Part shown: piece by piece, positions 14,516 through 22,231 of the stretch
Numbering within the stretch: the first letter of the stretch is position 1
Layout of the letters: each line of letters opens with the position of its first letter
Made by a program: the position numbers and the translations under genes
Virus record (IMG/VR): IMGVR_UViG_3300027749_002344
Span: 1-27,356 of that record
DNA from: a virus
Length of the DNA: 27,356 bases
Reading direction: 5' to 3' (one strand)
Notes under the pieces: model-generated
The model's database searches: none
Told to the model about the DNA's origin: nothing
The model's input: the letters and a program-made list of their open reading frames with translations, nothing else

Positions 14516-17242
14516 TTACTTGATAGCGGCTAATCTTTGCATTGTCTGCATTATTGAACCGTCGGCAAAGCTTGGCTTAGTCTGAGTGTGAGGCAGAGTT
14601 GTTTGGTCACGCTTAGGCTTATTAAGACCACCGGCAATTACTTGTGTCATGAACTCAATGTCTTGCTCAAAAGTAGTGTCAGATACAGAGTTACCTGGGC
14701 CTGCTTTGTTGGCCCACTCATCTAATTTTTCAGATTCATCATCTTTATCAAGTAATTCTTTTTCTTTTTTTTCTTTTCTGTCTCGGTCAGCACGGTCGTA
14801 CATACTATCAATGTATTGTTCGGGTGTGATCCCGTCTGGTATGTGATCATTCCAACCTTCATCTAATTCTTCACACTGACAGTTTGACTTATGGCATACT
14901 GAACATTTCTCGGTTTCTTCGTTCTTTGGTGGAAAAAGACGTTTCAAGAAGGCAGCAGTATCTTTAGCGTGTTGTTCTCTACCACCAGGATATTTTTCGC
15001 TATATCTACCTTCTCTATCTTTTTCTGCTGCATTAGCTTTAGCATAACGCGATGCTCTTGCATTAAATTCTGGAGTACCTTCATCAACCTGCTCGGCTTC
15101 CATCATATCTTCGTCCATATCATCTTCAGCTACAGGATTATCACCTTGCGATTTGTCATACATTGCACCTGCATAGTTCTGAGCAGTATTACCCTTAGTT
15201 GCATTAGTAGCGTTTGCTGAACCGTTGTCTGGTGGATTTTGTGGCTGAGTATCATCTTCTGCTACTTGGTACATCATCTGATCTTCAGTCTGCACTTCAT
15301 CCATTCTGCCTGGGCAAGCACATTCCATCATACCGCATTCGTTGCAACCTTCTTCGTGATCATGTTCTTCATCTGCGTAATCACTGCTGTCATGATCCCG
15401 AGTATGACCTCCCATCTTTCTAATCAGCGACATCATATCGTCATGGTCATCAACTACGTCAATGCTAGGGGAGTTTGTTGATTTTACGACTGCAACTTCT
15501 TCCTCGCCATCTGCTGAATGATCGGCGTGACTAAACATACCCATTCCAGCTTTCTTTATAATGCTCATTAATTCATCAGCAGCATGATCTGTGGCACTTA
15601 CTGTTACAGACTTTGGCTGACCTTCTTGATCACTTACCGAAACGCTTAATCCTTCATTGATATCATTATATTCTGTCAATAAGTTACTTAATTGTGCATC
15701 CCATGATTCAAATGCTAGACTACTCGTATCTTTATAAGTACGTCCGCCCATTTTGAACTTTTCTCCCTTACGATGATGTGCTAACGCACCAGTGAAAGCA
15801 TTGCCCTCATCCATATCACTTTCATCAAGTTCAGGAGTATGAGCGCCAAAGCTAGCCATATCATCAACTACATGGCGTGACTCATCCATATCACTCATAT
15901 CCTTATGAACGCCGTGTACTAAGCCGTGAATTGGCATCATCTTACCATAGCATTCATCTAAGCCTGCTTTGTAGCCTTCATGATACATATGATGTTCATC
16001 TGAACCTTCATCAAAAGGACAATTGTAACCGTGCTTAGCCAAAGCGTGTGCTTTACCAAAATGCTGAGCAGCTTCCAATCTGTGTTCGTGGCTTTCTTTT
16101 AGCTTCTTTTTCTTCATTTTCTTTTTTTCATCATATTCGATGTCTTTGGTAACTTTTTTTCCAGCTTTTTCGGCCCTCTTGTCATCCTTACCTTTGTGAT
16201 ACATATCGTATTCTAAATCTTTGGTAACTTTCTTGCCGGCTTTCTCGGCTTTATTATCAGCCTTTGCACGACCTTCATTGGTTGCAGTATGAGTAACATC
16301 TGCCAAATGTGCATCGATTCCAGAAGTTGATTTTAATTTCCATTTTTCAGCAGCCTTTTTTGCTGCTTCATATGAAGTTTTTGCCTTTACTTCACACTTT
16401 CCTTTCTTAACATGTACACAGATGTACGGTCTTTCTGCACCTGCACTTTCAAATGTTTTTGTATTTCTTCCCATACCTATTCCTCCTCTACCTGTACCTG
16501 ATACACCTGCATTGCTTGGAGATTCTGCTTCTAATGTAGTCTGACTGCGGCCAGCGCCCAATGCCGCACCACTGACATCTACGCCACCGGTGTGGGGAAT
16601 TTCTGCTTCTTTTACTTTGCCCCAACCGCTTTTAGCGCGAATAGCAAATGCTAATTCTTTCATCTTAGTAAATGCAGGTGATCCCTTCTTATGAGGACCG
16701 CTTGCTTTTAATTTGTTATACTGTGACATCAATTCTGATTTATTCTTGCCTTTAAACATCCCTTTCTTTTCAGGATTAAGCTCGATGCCACCTTCAATCT
16801 TTTCATCAAGATTATCTTCAGCCATTTTTTGCATTCCTGATTGTTGGTTAGGTTGCGTACTAGTAGAAGGTGTTTTAGTTTGATTAGTAGTCTGTGGTTG
16901 ATTTTGGCTCTGATTCTGTTGACCTGTTTGCTGCGGCATAACAACTTGAACTTTTGCAGGGTCAAGTGATTGCAACATTTTTTTAACATCTGGATCTTGG
17001 CTAGTAATGACACCGGTACCAGCTTGTTTATTTCCCGGAGCCATTAATGCAACTGGCTTTGATCCTTGGGCATCTTCACTGAGTTTGTTAAACACGCTCT
17101 TCAATGAGGTAGTTGATTCGTTAATTACTTTCTTTCCTGCTTTAGGAGTAGTATTAGGTTCTCTAACATGCTTATGGACCTTAACAGGTTTTTCTTTTCC
17201 CTGAACTTCAGAGAGTTTTGCTAACATTTTTTTCATATCCAT
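14516..17242 (-). CDS. 908-aa mosaic low-complexity protein, putative virion/core protein
   Basis: Function unknown. Visible segments: an N-terminal helix (MDMKKMLAKLSEVQGKEK); a disordered Gln/Asn/Thr tract (104-136); a compact basic module (160-210) with KGMFKGKNKSELMSQYNKL and GPHKKGSPAFTKMKELAFA; a module near 270-316 (RPYICVHVKKGKCEVKAKTS); a near-exact tandem repeat AEKAGKKVTKD(L/I)EYD at 332-371; His/Asp-rich stretches (386-480 and 625-650); two related LMSIIKKAG/MMSLIRKMG segments (558-612); and two Cys clusters, CNECGMMECAC (633-643) and CSVCHKSNCQC (780-790), that could bind zinc. It is mostly acidic with many Met. SD AAAGGA lies 8 nt before ATG. It follows the 207-aa gene and ends at a strong terminator. 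An assembly/core role is a guess from composition and location. Confidence 0.85.
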   Translation of the reverse strand: MDMKKMLAKLSEVQGKEKPVKVHKHVREPNTTPKAGKKVINESTTSLKSVFNKLSEDAQGSKPVALMAPGNKQAGTGVITSQDPDVKKMLQSLDPAKVQVVMPQQTGQQNQSQNQPQTTNQTKTPSTSTQPNQQSGMQKMAEDNLDEKIEGGIELNPEKKGMFKGKNKSELMSQYNKLKASGPHKKGSPAFTKMKELAFAIRAKSGWGKVKEAEIPHTGGVDVSGAALGAGRSQTTLEAESPSNAGVSGTGRGGIGMGRNTKTFESAGAERPYICVHVKKGKCEVKAKTSYEAAKKAAEKWKLKSTSGIDAHLADVTHTATNEGRAKADNKAEKAGKKVTKDLEYDMYHKGKDDKRAEKAGKKVTKDIEYDEKKKMKKKKLKESHEHRLEAAQHFGKAHALAKHGYNCPFDEGSDEHHMYHEGYKAGLDECYGKMMPIHGLVHGVHKDMSDMDESRHVVDDMASFGAHTPELDESDMDEGNAFTGALAHHRKGEKFKMGGRTYKDTSSLAFESWDAQLSNLLTEYNDINEGLSVSVSDQEGQPKSVTVSATDHAADELMSIIKKAGMGMFSHADHSADGEEEVAVVKSTNSPSIDVVDDHDDMMSLIRKMGGHTRDHDSSDYADEEHDHEEGCNECGMMECACPGRMDEVQTEDQMMYQVAEDDTQPQNPPDNGSANATNATKGNTAQNYAGAMYDKSQGDNPVAEDDMDEDMMEAEQVDEGTPEFNARASRYAKANAAEKDREGRYSEKYPGGREQHAKDTAAFLKRLFPPKNEETEKCSVCHKSNCQCEELDEGWNDHIPDGITPEQYIDSMYDRADRDRKEKKEKELLDKDDESEKLDEWANKAGPGNSVSDTTFEQDIEFMTQVIAGGLNKPKRDQTTLPHTQTKPSFADGSIMQTMQRLAAIK

Positions 17243-17254
17243 TGGTATAATCCT

Positions 17255-17878
17255 TTATAATCTTGATTTTGCGCCGATTGGTGGCTTGGCTGGTCTGCTA
17301 ATTTTTGACATTGGACTCTTGTCACCCAACTGCTTATCATCTAAGTATGGTTTAAAAGGATCAAATGCAGCTTTAGTTTCTTTGCCTGCATAAGGAATAT
17401 TAATTTTATCATTCTTTGCCTGATCTTTGATACTAGTTAAGTAAGAATCTGCATATGCTTTACTTGCTTCTTTGCCATTGTCTTCCATTTTTTCATGTGT
17501 AAGAATTGGGCTGTGTTTCATCTGATTAGCATACAATTCTGTTTCTTGATCTATGCTATCATCATATTTTGTAGCTACCATACGCACCATATTTAAATTA
17601 TGACCTAATAATTGTGCCATCTGTTGAATCATTGGCTCAGTTGCAGGATATCTAAACTTAGCCTTGATGATGCAAACTTTCTGATTCTCTAAATCAGGAA
17701 ATCCATATGGAGACTTCTGAATAGGGGTGTGTGCTGGTTTGCTAATTTCTAGTGGATCGAATTTACTAAGATTATATGTAAATAACTCCAAGAAGTTATC
17801 GGTAACATCTCCAGCAAGTTTTATGGTGTAATCGTATGTGTGGATGCTTTCTGCAATATAGCTTTTCAAACTTTTCAT
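17255..17878 (-). CDS. Phage protein of unknown function (207 aa)
   Basis: Not assigned to a named family. It begins MKSLKSYIAESIHTYDYTI, a short amphipathic lead followed by a folded domain with conserved-looking patches (PIQKSPYGFPDLEN, KAKFRYPATEPMIQQMAQLL). The last about 70 residues are Lys/Pro/Asp-rich and probably flexible (ending SRPAKPPIGAKSRL). There is no membrane segment. SD GAGGT lies 6 nt before ATG, and a GATAAATA octamer 23 nt upstream gives a normal leadered late transcript. The 908-aa gene follows after 12 nt and is probably co-transcribed to the terminator at 14471. A virion or head-assembly role is likely from context only. Confidence 0.85.
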   Translation of the reverse strand: MKSLKSYIAESIHTYDYTIKLAGDVTDNFLELFTYNLSKFDPLEISKPAHTPIQKSPYGFPDLENQKVCIIKAKFRYPATEPMIQQMAQLLGHNLNMVRMVATKYDDSIDQETELYANQMKHSPILTHEKMEDNGKEASKAYADSYLTSIKDQAKNDKINIPYAGKETKAAFDPFKPYLDDKQLGDKSPMSKISRPAKPPIGAKSRL

Positions 17879-17887
17879 AAATAACCT

Positions 17888-18727
17888 CTATGTACTAGTA
17901 TTATTTATCTTTGGTAGATTGAATTTACATTTGTCTCCGTGCCACCGTTTATACATTCCTAAGCTGCACGTTTTTCCACAATGCTCGCATTGTGTTTTTA
18001 ATTGTGATGGGTGCTTTCCTTCTGCTAATCTCTTTAAGTTAGAATTTCTTTGTATTTCCCCACCGAAAAAATGGTGTGTTTTATTCAATATTCGTGTATC
18101 ATTATCTCTTAGCAGGTTATGAGTACCATCCTTAACTCTACGTCTGCTCGTTTTACTTTGTATTTTTCCTCCTAAAAAATTATGTGTCTTATTTTCTACT
18201 GCTTTCTTGCACTTTTCAATCTGCCATTGCTTATCTAAAAAACGATGATTCCGGTCCTCCAGACGTTTTTTCTCTCTTATTTTAGCAGCTTCTACGATTT
18301 TGGGGTCTTGTGAAGGGTGTCTGCCTTCTCGTAGCAATTGTTCATTGAATGCAGGGCCTACCCAATGGTGTGTTCCGTTTGATATTCTTTCTGCATTAGA
18401 TTTGCGTTGCGCTTCCCCACTTAAAAAAGGATGTGTGCCGTTTTCTACCATCCTCAATGCATTTAATTTTGCGAGTGACGATTTTTCATCAGGAGATATC
18501 TTCATATTTCTAGAAATTAATAAGCAAGCTGACCAATCTCCTTGTGAATAATGTATATCGTAATGTTCTTGAATTCGGACGGCTTTTAGATTTTTAGGGT
18601 CATTATTGTGGTGATTTCCGTCCAAGTGATGAATTTCATACGAACGGCCATTCTCTTCTTTAGGAATTGGACCATAATGATTTTCGTATATTTTACGATA
18701 GTTGGTAGTGTTACAATAAATACACAT
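17888..18727 (-). CDS. HNH homing endonuclease with repeated DNA-binding modules
   Basis: 279 aa from ATG 18727. The N-terminal HNH nuclease domain reads CIYCNTTNYRKIY, then YEIHHLDGNHHNNDPKNLKA and VRIQEHYDIHY, with the His pair, Asn and final His expected for activity. About eight repeats of the type (N/D/E)(G/K)(T/R/K)H(P/H/N)(F/W/L) follow at roughly 15-25-residue spacing, NUMOD3-like, probably reading DNA in tandem. A C-terminal zinc finger is seen as CEHCGKTC with later H and C. I preferred 18727 to the ATG at 18751, which overlaps the terminase gene, because AGGA lies 8 nt upstream of it. It is probably a free-standing mobile intron-like gene inserted after the small terminase gene. 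Confidence 0.9.
   Translation of the reverse strand: MCIYCNTTNYRKIYENHYGPIPKEENGRSYEIHHLDGNHHNNDPKNLKAVRIQEHYDIHYSQGDWSACLLISRNMKISPDEKSSLAKLNALRMVENGTHPFLSGEAQRKSNAERISNGTHHWVGPAFNEQLLREGRHPSQDPKIVEAAKIREKKRLEDRNHRFLDKQWQIEKCKKAVENKTHNFLGGKIQSKTSRRRVKDGTHNLLRDNDTRILNKTHHFFGGEIQRNSNLKRLAEGKHPSQLKTQCEHCGKTCSLGMYKRWHGDKCKFNLPKINNTST
17902..17909 (-). promoter_or_regulatory. Late-type octamer GATAAATA
   Basis: It lies 23 nt before ATG 17878, with an SD (GAGGT) inside the predicted leader. It lies within the last codons of the homing endonuclease gene, so the 207-aa/908-aa pair can be transcribed independently of that gene. Confidence 0.6.
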
Positions 18728-18731
18728 ATCA

Positions 18732-19211
18732 CTAATCCTGATTTTTACCATTCAGAATCTTAAGTAGTTCGTTGCGATCTAGCTTTTTACCTTCCCCTAA
18801 AGGGGTAGCATCTATTTCTTCGTTCTTAACTGCCATTTTTTGATCTAGTACTGCTTTTTTAAGCTGTAGCTCAATAGTCTTTAACTTCTTGTTAATTTTG
18901 GCAGTTTTTGCGGTAATAGCATGACCTAACAGATTGCTAGCCACACTGAAGATTTCGCTACTGAATCTGCTATCCACCTGCATGCCAAGATCCATTAAAT
19001 CTTTGTAACTAGATGTGGCGATATTTGCTAGCTCATCCATCTCTATGTCTGACATCTCTAGCCCGCGAACTTGGGGTAGTGCGTTCTCAATTTTCTCTAG
19101 ATTATTGAGTGCCTCAGAGGTTATTTCTTGCCCAATTTCTAAAACGGGCATTTCTGGGTTTTCGGTGTTAGGACCAATATTAAATAATTCTTCTAGTTTT
19201 CGATTGCTCAT
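18732..19211 (-). CDS. gp16: Small terminase subunit (T4 gp16-like)
   Basis: 159-aa protein, close to T4 gp16 (164 aa). gp16 forms rings, binds or signals DNA ends and regulates the gp17 packaging motor. It has the gp16-type layout: an acidic, flexible N-terminus (ELFNIGPNTENPEMPVLEI), a central pair of long helices forming a coiled coil (about residues 55-120, with FSSEIFSVASNLLGHAITAK and INKKLKTIELQLKKAV), and a short C-terminal tail. Identity rests on length, helix pattern and the gp4 neighbour, not on a catalytic motif. No large terminase (gp17) is in this window. The ATG lacks an SD, and a late-type ATTAAATA element sits 4 nt upstream. Confidence 0.7.
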   Translation of the reverse strand: MSNRKLEELFNIGPNTENPEMPVLEIGQEITSEALNNLEKIENALPQVRGLEMSDIEMDELANIATSSYKDLMDLGMQVDSRFSSEIFSVASNLLGHAITAKTAKINKKLKTIELQLKKAVLDQKMAVKNEEIDATPLGEGKKLDRNELLKILNGKNQD

Positions 19212-19215
19212 TAAG

Positions 19216-19223
19216 TATTTAAT
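19216..19223 (-). promoter_or_regulatory. Late-type element ATTAAATA, 4 nt from start
   Basis: The TAAATA core matches the other elements, and ATTAAATA is 4 nt (CTTA) from ATG 19211. No SD is visible, so a leaderless transcript is predicted. It is weaker than the GATAAATA/CATAAATA elements. Confidence 0.4.
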
Positions 19224-19235
19224 CGGGTAAAATTG

Positions 19236-19673
19236 TTATCTACTTTTTGACTTAAAAAAGAGGTCGTCTTCCGTAATTACGCGAAAGATTAATCCTTGCT
19301 GTTTGCAATATGCCTTTGCTGCTGCCCATTTAATATGATTTAATGCAACTACTGCTCTATCTCTCGCATTAGTTACTTTGCTTTCTATGATACTTTGTTT
19401 TTTAGGTTTAATCTCTACGATTTCCGCTACTTGCCTGCCACCAACTGTCTCATACAATACAAAGAAGTCGGGAACATACACGGTACCTTTACCTGTGAAT
19501 GGATTTTTATATGGTATTTTAATAGGTTCGCTAGCCCAATTAATTACTTTATCGTGACTATCACAGAACATCATAAACGTTAATTCCCACCCTGAACGAT
19601 AGTAAGGTTTATGATTACCTACATATTTTTGTGGATTTTTTGGAGTGAAAAACGCTTGTGCATATCTAGGCAT
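19236..19673 (-). CDS. gp4: Head completion nuclease-fold protein (T4 gp4-like)
   Basis: 145-aa protein of the T4 gp4 (head completion) family, which acts on filled heads before tail joining and has a TnsA-like PD-(D/E)xK nuclease fold. Visible: YYRSGWELTFMMFCDSH with the first Glu, INWASEPIKIPYKNPFTGK, then YVPDFFVLYE with the catalytic-type Asp and VEIKPKK with the ExK pair, and FRVITEDDLFF at the end. Length agrees with T4 gp4 (150 aa). All three nuclease-motif positions are kept, so DNA cleavage is possible. It starts 1 nt after the stop of the 126-aa gene with no clear SD, consistent with translational coupling. Confidence 0.9.
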   Translation of the reverse strand: MPRYAQAFFTPKNPQKYVGNHKPYYRSGWELTFMMFCDSHDKVINWASEPIKIPYKNPFTGKGTVYVPDFFVLYETVGGRQVAEIVEIKPKKQSIIESKVTNARDRAVVALNHIKWAAAKAYCKQQGLIFRVITEDDLFFKSKSR

Positions 19674-19674
19674 A

Positions 19675-20055
19675 TTACTGCACTACATTTCTTGCTGCGT
19701 TTTGATTTGGTTGTGGAATAACACTTATACCATATAACGCTGTCTTTGACTTAAAACTATTCAAGTAATAACAAATAAGACTGTTCATCTTCAACAAGCC
19801 CTGTGATGTAGCTGTGCTACCAGTGCTTATAGCTTTTAATAAAGTTACAACAGGTATGTTTGTTTTTTGTGAGATTAGAAAAAACAGATATGTAAAGTTT
19901 TTTGCTACCGTAGTAGAGGTGCAGACATTTAAAAAATATCCATTTACCATATCAAATTCATTAGAAGGCACAACTAATTGATTGCTGTAGAAAGAATCAA
20001 AGATTCTTACAGTTCTATCTACTGATAATGCGCTGTTGTCTATTGTGATTGCCAT
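19675..20055 (-). CDS. Phage protein of unknown function (126 aa)
   Basis: Not assigned. It is predominantly helical and hydrophobic (NFTYLFFLISQKTNIPVVTL, LICYYLNSFKSKTALYGI) but its polar residues do not allow a convincing transmembrane helix. It begins MAITIDNSALSVDRTVRIFD. It lies between the second tube-like protein and gp4 in the tail/head-completion cluster, which suggests a virion or assembly role. The ATG has no SD, and CATAAATA lies exactly 5 nt upstream, so the gene probably has its own leaderless late mRNA that continues into gp4. Confidence 0.85.
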   Translation of the reverse strand: MAITIDNSALSVDRTVRIFDSFYSNQLVVPSNEFDMVNGYFLNVCTSTTVAKNFTYLFFLISQKTNIPVVTLLKAISTGSTATSQGLLKMNSLICYYLNSFKSKTALYGISVIPQPNQNAARNVVQ

Positions 20056-20060
20056 AACAC

Positions 20061-20068
20061 TATTTATG
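20061..20068 (-). promoter_or_regulatory. Late-type octamer CATAAATA, 5 nt from start
   Basis: It differs from the T4 late octamer TATAAATA at only the first base. GTGTT (5 nt) separates it from ATG 20055 and no SD is present, which predicts a leaderless late mRNA. Confidence 0.62.
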
Positions 20069-20088
20069 CAAAGTGAAAATGACTACAC

Positions 20089-21459
20089 TTATGCATTATA
20101 TCCGGGAATTTCTGGTGCAAAGCCTAAACTACCATCATTATAAGGCTGCACCCCATTCACTTGCACACCTGCAGTTTGTGGTGATCCTGCCATACCTGTG
20201 CCAGCAAGTAGACTGTTTGGATCAGAATCAAAACTATATGGCGGAATATTAATTGGATCTAATTGCGGTCCACTTCCATCTGGTGCAATAGCAGGAGCAG
20301 AGGCCAATCCAGCTGGTCCAGGACTAGTGCTAGGCCCGGGCATACTGAATAGCGCATTTCTAGTACCTGCTTGTGCAACTTGATTTTCTGTTGCATTTTG
20401 TAATTGAGCATTGATAGCCCCTGATTGGCTAAGTATAGAGTCAAGTTGGTTGGCATTAGTAGCATAGTTTGTGGTTGATGGACCACTCTTGGGTATTGGA
20501 TTAGTCGTTGACGGTCTTCTTAGAGAGTTAACTGTACCACCCGGCGTAACAGAATCAAGTCCTTGATTAGTAATCACTCCGCTTTGTGAACCTTCTGGAG
20601 TGATTGGGCTAAGCTTTCTGTCATACGTAGGTTCTTGACCAAACCCGGAAACAATATTGCCTGGTTCAGCGCCGTCTAATGATCCCTCGTTGTACACAAC
20701 AGTTTCATAATCTAACGTCATAGTGTTTTTCATTACACCGGCACCATCATCGTAATTATAAGTATCATGTCCAAATTGAGTAATGATTGGGTTAATTAGG
20801 GTATACGCTAAAAAGTTGTGGCGTTGTAATCCAAACACTGTTATATTCTTAAAGAAAGGAGTTTTAGTATTGGAACTTGAAGATGGAACATTAGTATCCC
20901 CTATGTATCCCCAATTATTAGGATTGGGCAATGCGGAAGAAGGTACATATTGTGTTCTAAGTTGGTAATTTGTTAATGTTGATACTTGTCTTTGTCCTCC
21001 ACTAGGCGGGGCAAGACATGCATCATTAGCAGTACCCGAGTTACCACTGAATAATACTGCTGGCAGAGATCCATCAGCATAATAATATGTATAATATGCA
21101 GCCCACATACTAGCAATTGTATTGCTCATATCGTCATGGAATGTAAAATTAACCGGATCATATTTAATCTTAGTTTGTACGATTCTCTTTCTATTGTACT
21201 GATTAAGTTGATGTGTAGTAAATGTATAGCTAGGTAGCTTTACTTCTTTAACTAATATTCCAATTAAATTTGTTTGTCCAGGGAAATCGGGCGCATAGGC
21301 TTCAGGATTTATTTCAAAATATACATGAAATAAGAATTTTTGTTTGGGTGCATTGGCAAATGCATTAGACCCAAATATTTGAGAGGCGTGTCTAAAATCA
21401 GCGAGTGAGTGAGCGGCGGTGTTTCGCTCTACAGATTGACCACTATAACCTATTGCCAT
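20089..21459 (-). CDS. Tail-tube-like protein, possible tube initiator/baseplate component
   Basis: 456 aa. The N-terminal about 150 residues look like a tail-tube fold (KFLFHVYFEINPEAY, then VKEVKLPSYTFTTHQLNQYN and KIKYDPVNFTFHDDMSNTIA). These are the hallmarks of gp19/gp54-type proteins that stack in the tube or start it on the baseplate. The central part continues with beta-type sequence (FFKNITVFGLQRHNFLAYTL and YDYETVVYNEG-like). The last about 160 residues are low-complexity Pro/Gly/Asn/Gln/Ser. It is twice the length of the true tube protein, so a tube-initiator or baseplate-junction role is more likely (inference). SD AGGA lies 10 nt before ATG, inside the 3' arm of a stable hairpin that may limit its translation. 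Confidence 0.75.
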   Translation of the reverse strand: MAIGYSGQSVERNTAAHSLADFRHASQIFGSNAFANAPKQKFLFHVYFEINPEAYAPDFPGQTNLIGILVKEVKLPSYTFTTHQLNQYNRKRIVQTKIKYDPVNFTFHDDMSNTIASMWAAYYTYYYADGSLPAVLFSGNSGTANDACLAPPSGGQRQVSTLTNYQLRTQYVPSSALPNPNNWGYIGDTNVPSSSSNTKTPFFKNITVFGLQRHNFLAYTLINPIITQFGHDTYNYDDGAGVMKNTMTLDYETVVYNEGSLDGAEPGNIVSGFGQEPTYDRKLSPITPEGSQSGVITNQGLDSVTPGGTVNSLRRPSTTNPIPKSGPSTTNYATNANQLDSILSQSGAINAQLQNATENQVAQAGTRNALFSMPGPSTSPGPAGLASAPAIAPDGSGPQLDPINIPPYSFDSDPNSLLAGTGMAGSPQTAGVQVNGVQPYNDGSLGFAPEIPGYNA

Positions 21460-21467
21460 AATATTAT

Positions 21468-21500
21468 AATCCTATTCACGGTATTAGCGTGAATAGGATT
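21468..21500 (-). promoter_or_regulatory. 13-bp hairpin sequestering the SD of the tube-like gene
   Basis: Arms 21468-21480 and 21488-21500 pair perfectly over 13 bp with a 7-nt loop. On the minus strand it follows the tail-tube stop codon by 9 nt. Its 3' arm contains AGGATT, the only SD of the next gene, and ends 8 nt before ATG 21459. The minus strand has no T-run after it, so it is better read as an RNA structure than as a terminator. Confidence 0.65.
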
Positions 21501-21509
21501 TTTCTCTTA

Positions 21510-22160
21510 TTATTGAAGTCCACCGATGCCGGTGGACGAATCTTGTGGATATGCTGGGGTTCTGAATACTTCTGGTGTACCAACACCTGCAAGGATTCCA
21601 TTCTCAAGCTGTACTGCGTTGTCATAGCGTAGTGTCAATCCAATAGTTACTGCTTCGCTTGTAGCGTAGTTTAGCGTCTGATAGTTTGCAGACTTGAGGA
21701 AGCAACCATAGAGTTGCCACTCTTCCAATACTACTGGAGCGTAGATACCGTTACCGCCGTCAAGCACCTGAATGTTTGTCTCAAACTTGTAGTCTTGACC
21801 TGCGGCTGCTGAAGCCTGCTCAACAAAGTTCATTTGTTTCTGTAACTGATCTCCAAGAGCTTGAGACACCGTGCCCGAAGCATCATCTCTGATAGTCATG
21901 GTCAATTCTGACCAAGTATGCTTACCAGCAAGATAAATGCGTGAGTTATAAACGTTTAATGTAATTTCGTCAAACGATAAGTTTGGACGTTGACATTCCA
22001 TTACTTGTTTAGTTAAAGCTAAACCGTCATTACCTAAACCAAGATTTATGAAGTTTACTCTAAATCTAAATTGAAGCTTAGGCATTAACAAGCCTTGGTT
22101 GCCGCCCGAGTTATCTCCTGCGACTGTCATGTTGAACAAACTTTGTGAGGCTATTGCCAT
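21510..22160 (-). CDS. gp19: Tail tube protein (T4 gp19-like)
   Basis: 216-aa major tail tube subunit, which polymerises inside the sheath as the DNA conduit. Visible tube-fold signatures: FRFRVNFINLGLG, TKQVMECQRPNLSFDEITLN (the family's conserved loop and strand), VYNSRIYLAGKHTWSELTMT and IRDDASGTVSQALGDQLQ, then GCFLKSANYQTLNYATSEAV near the C-terminus. It is longer than T4 gp19 (163 aa), mainly at the termini. A strong SD AGGAG lies 7 nt before ATG, and an ACTAAATA late octamer 21 nt upstream gives it its own transcript. It follows the sheath gene after a hairpin, the same sheath-tube order as in T4. Confidence 0.95.
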   Translation of the reverse strand: MAIASQSLFNMTVAGDNSGGNQGLLMPKLQFRFRVNFINLGLGNDGLALTKQVMECQRPNLSFDEITLNVYNSRIYLAGKHTWSELTMTIRDDASGTVSQALGDQLQKQMNFVEQASAAAGQDYKFETNIQVLDGGNGIYAPVVLEEWQLYGCFLKSANYQTLNYATSEAVTIGLTLRYDNAVQLENGILAGVGTPEVFRTPAYPQDSSTGIGGLQ

Positions 22161-22181
22161 ATTAATTCTCCTAATATACTG

Positions 22182-22189
22182 TATTTAGT
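22182..22189 (-). promoter_or_regulatory. Late-type octamer ACTAAATA of the tail tube gene
   Basis: It extends to CTAAATAC, the same as at 9745. It lies 21 nt before ATG 22160 with AGGAG in the predicted leader. It begins directly beside the hairpin arm at 22190. Confidence 0.55.
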
Positions 22190-22217
22190 CTAGGCACTAC
22201 TTGTCCATAGTGCCTAG
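22190..22217 (-). other. 10-bp hairpin between sheath and tube genes
   Basis: CTAGGCACTA (22190-22199) and TAGTGCCTAG (22208-22217) form a perfect 10-bp stem with an 8-nt loop, 14 nt past the sheath stop codon. There is no T-run on the minus strand. It could be a weak terminator, an mRNA 3' end stabiliser or a processing site. Confidence 0.6.
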
Positions 22218-22231
22218 CCTATTATCTCTTT

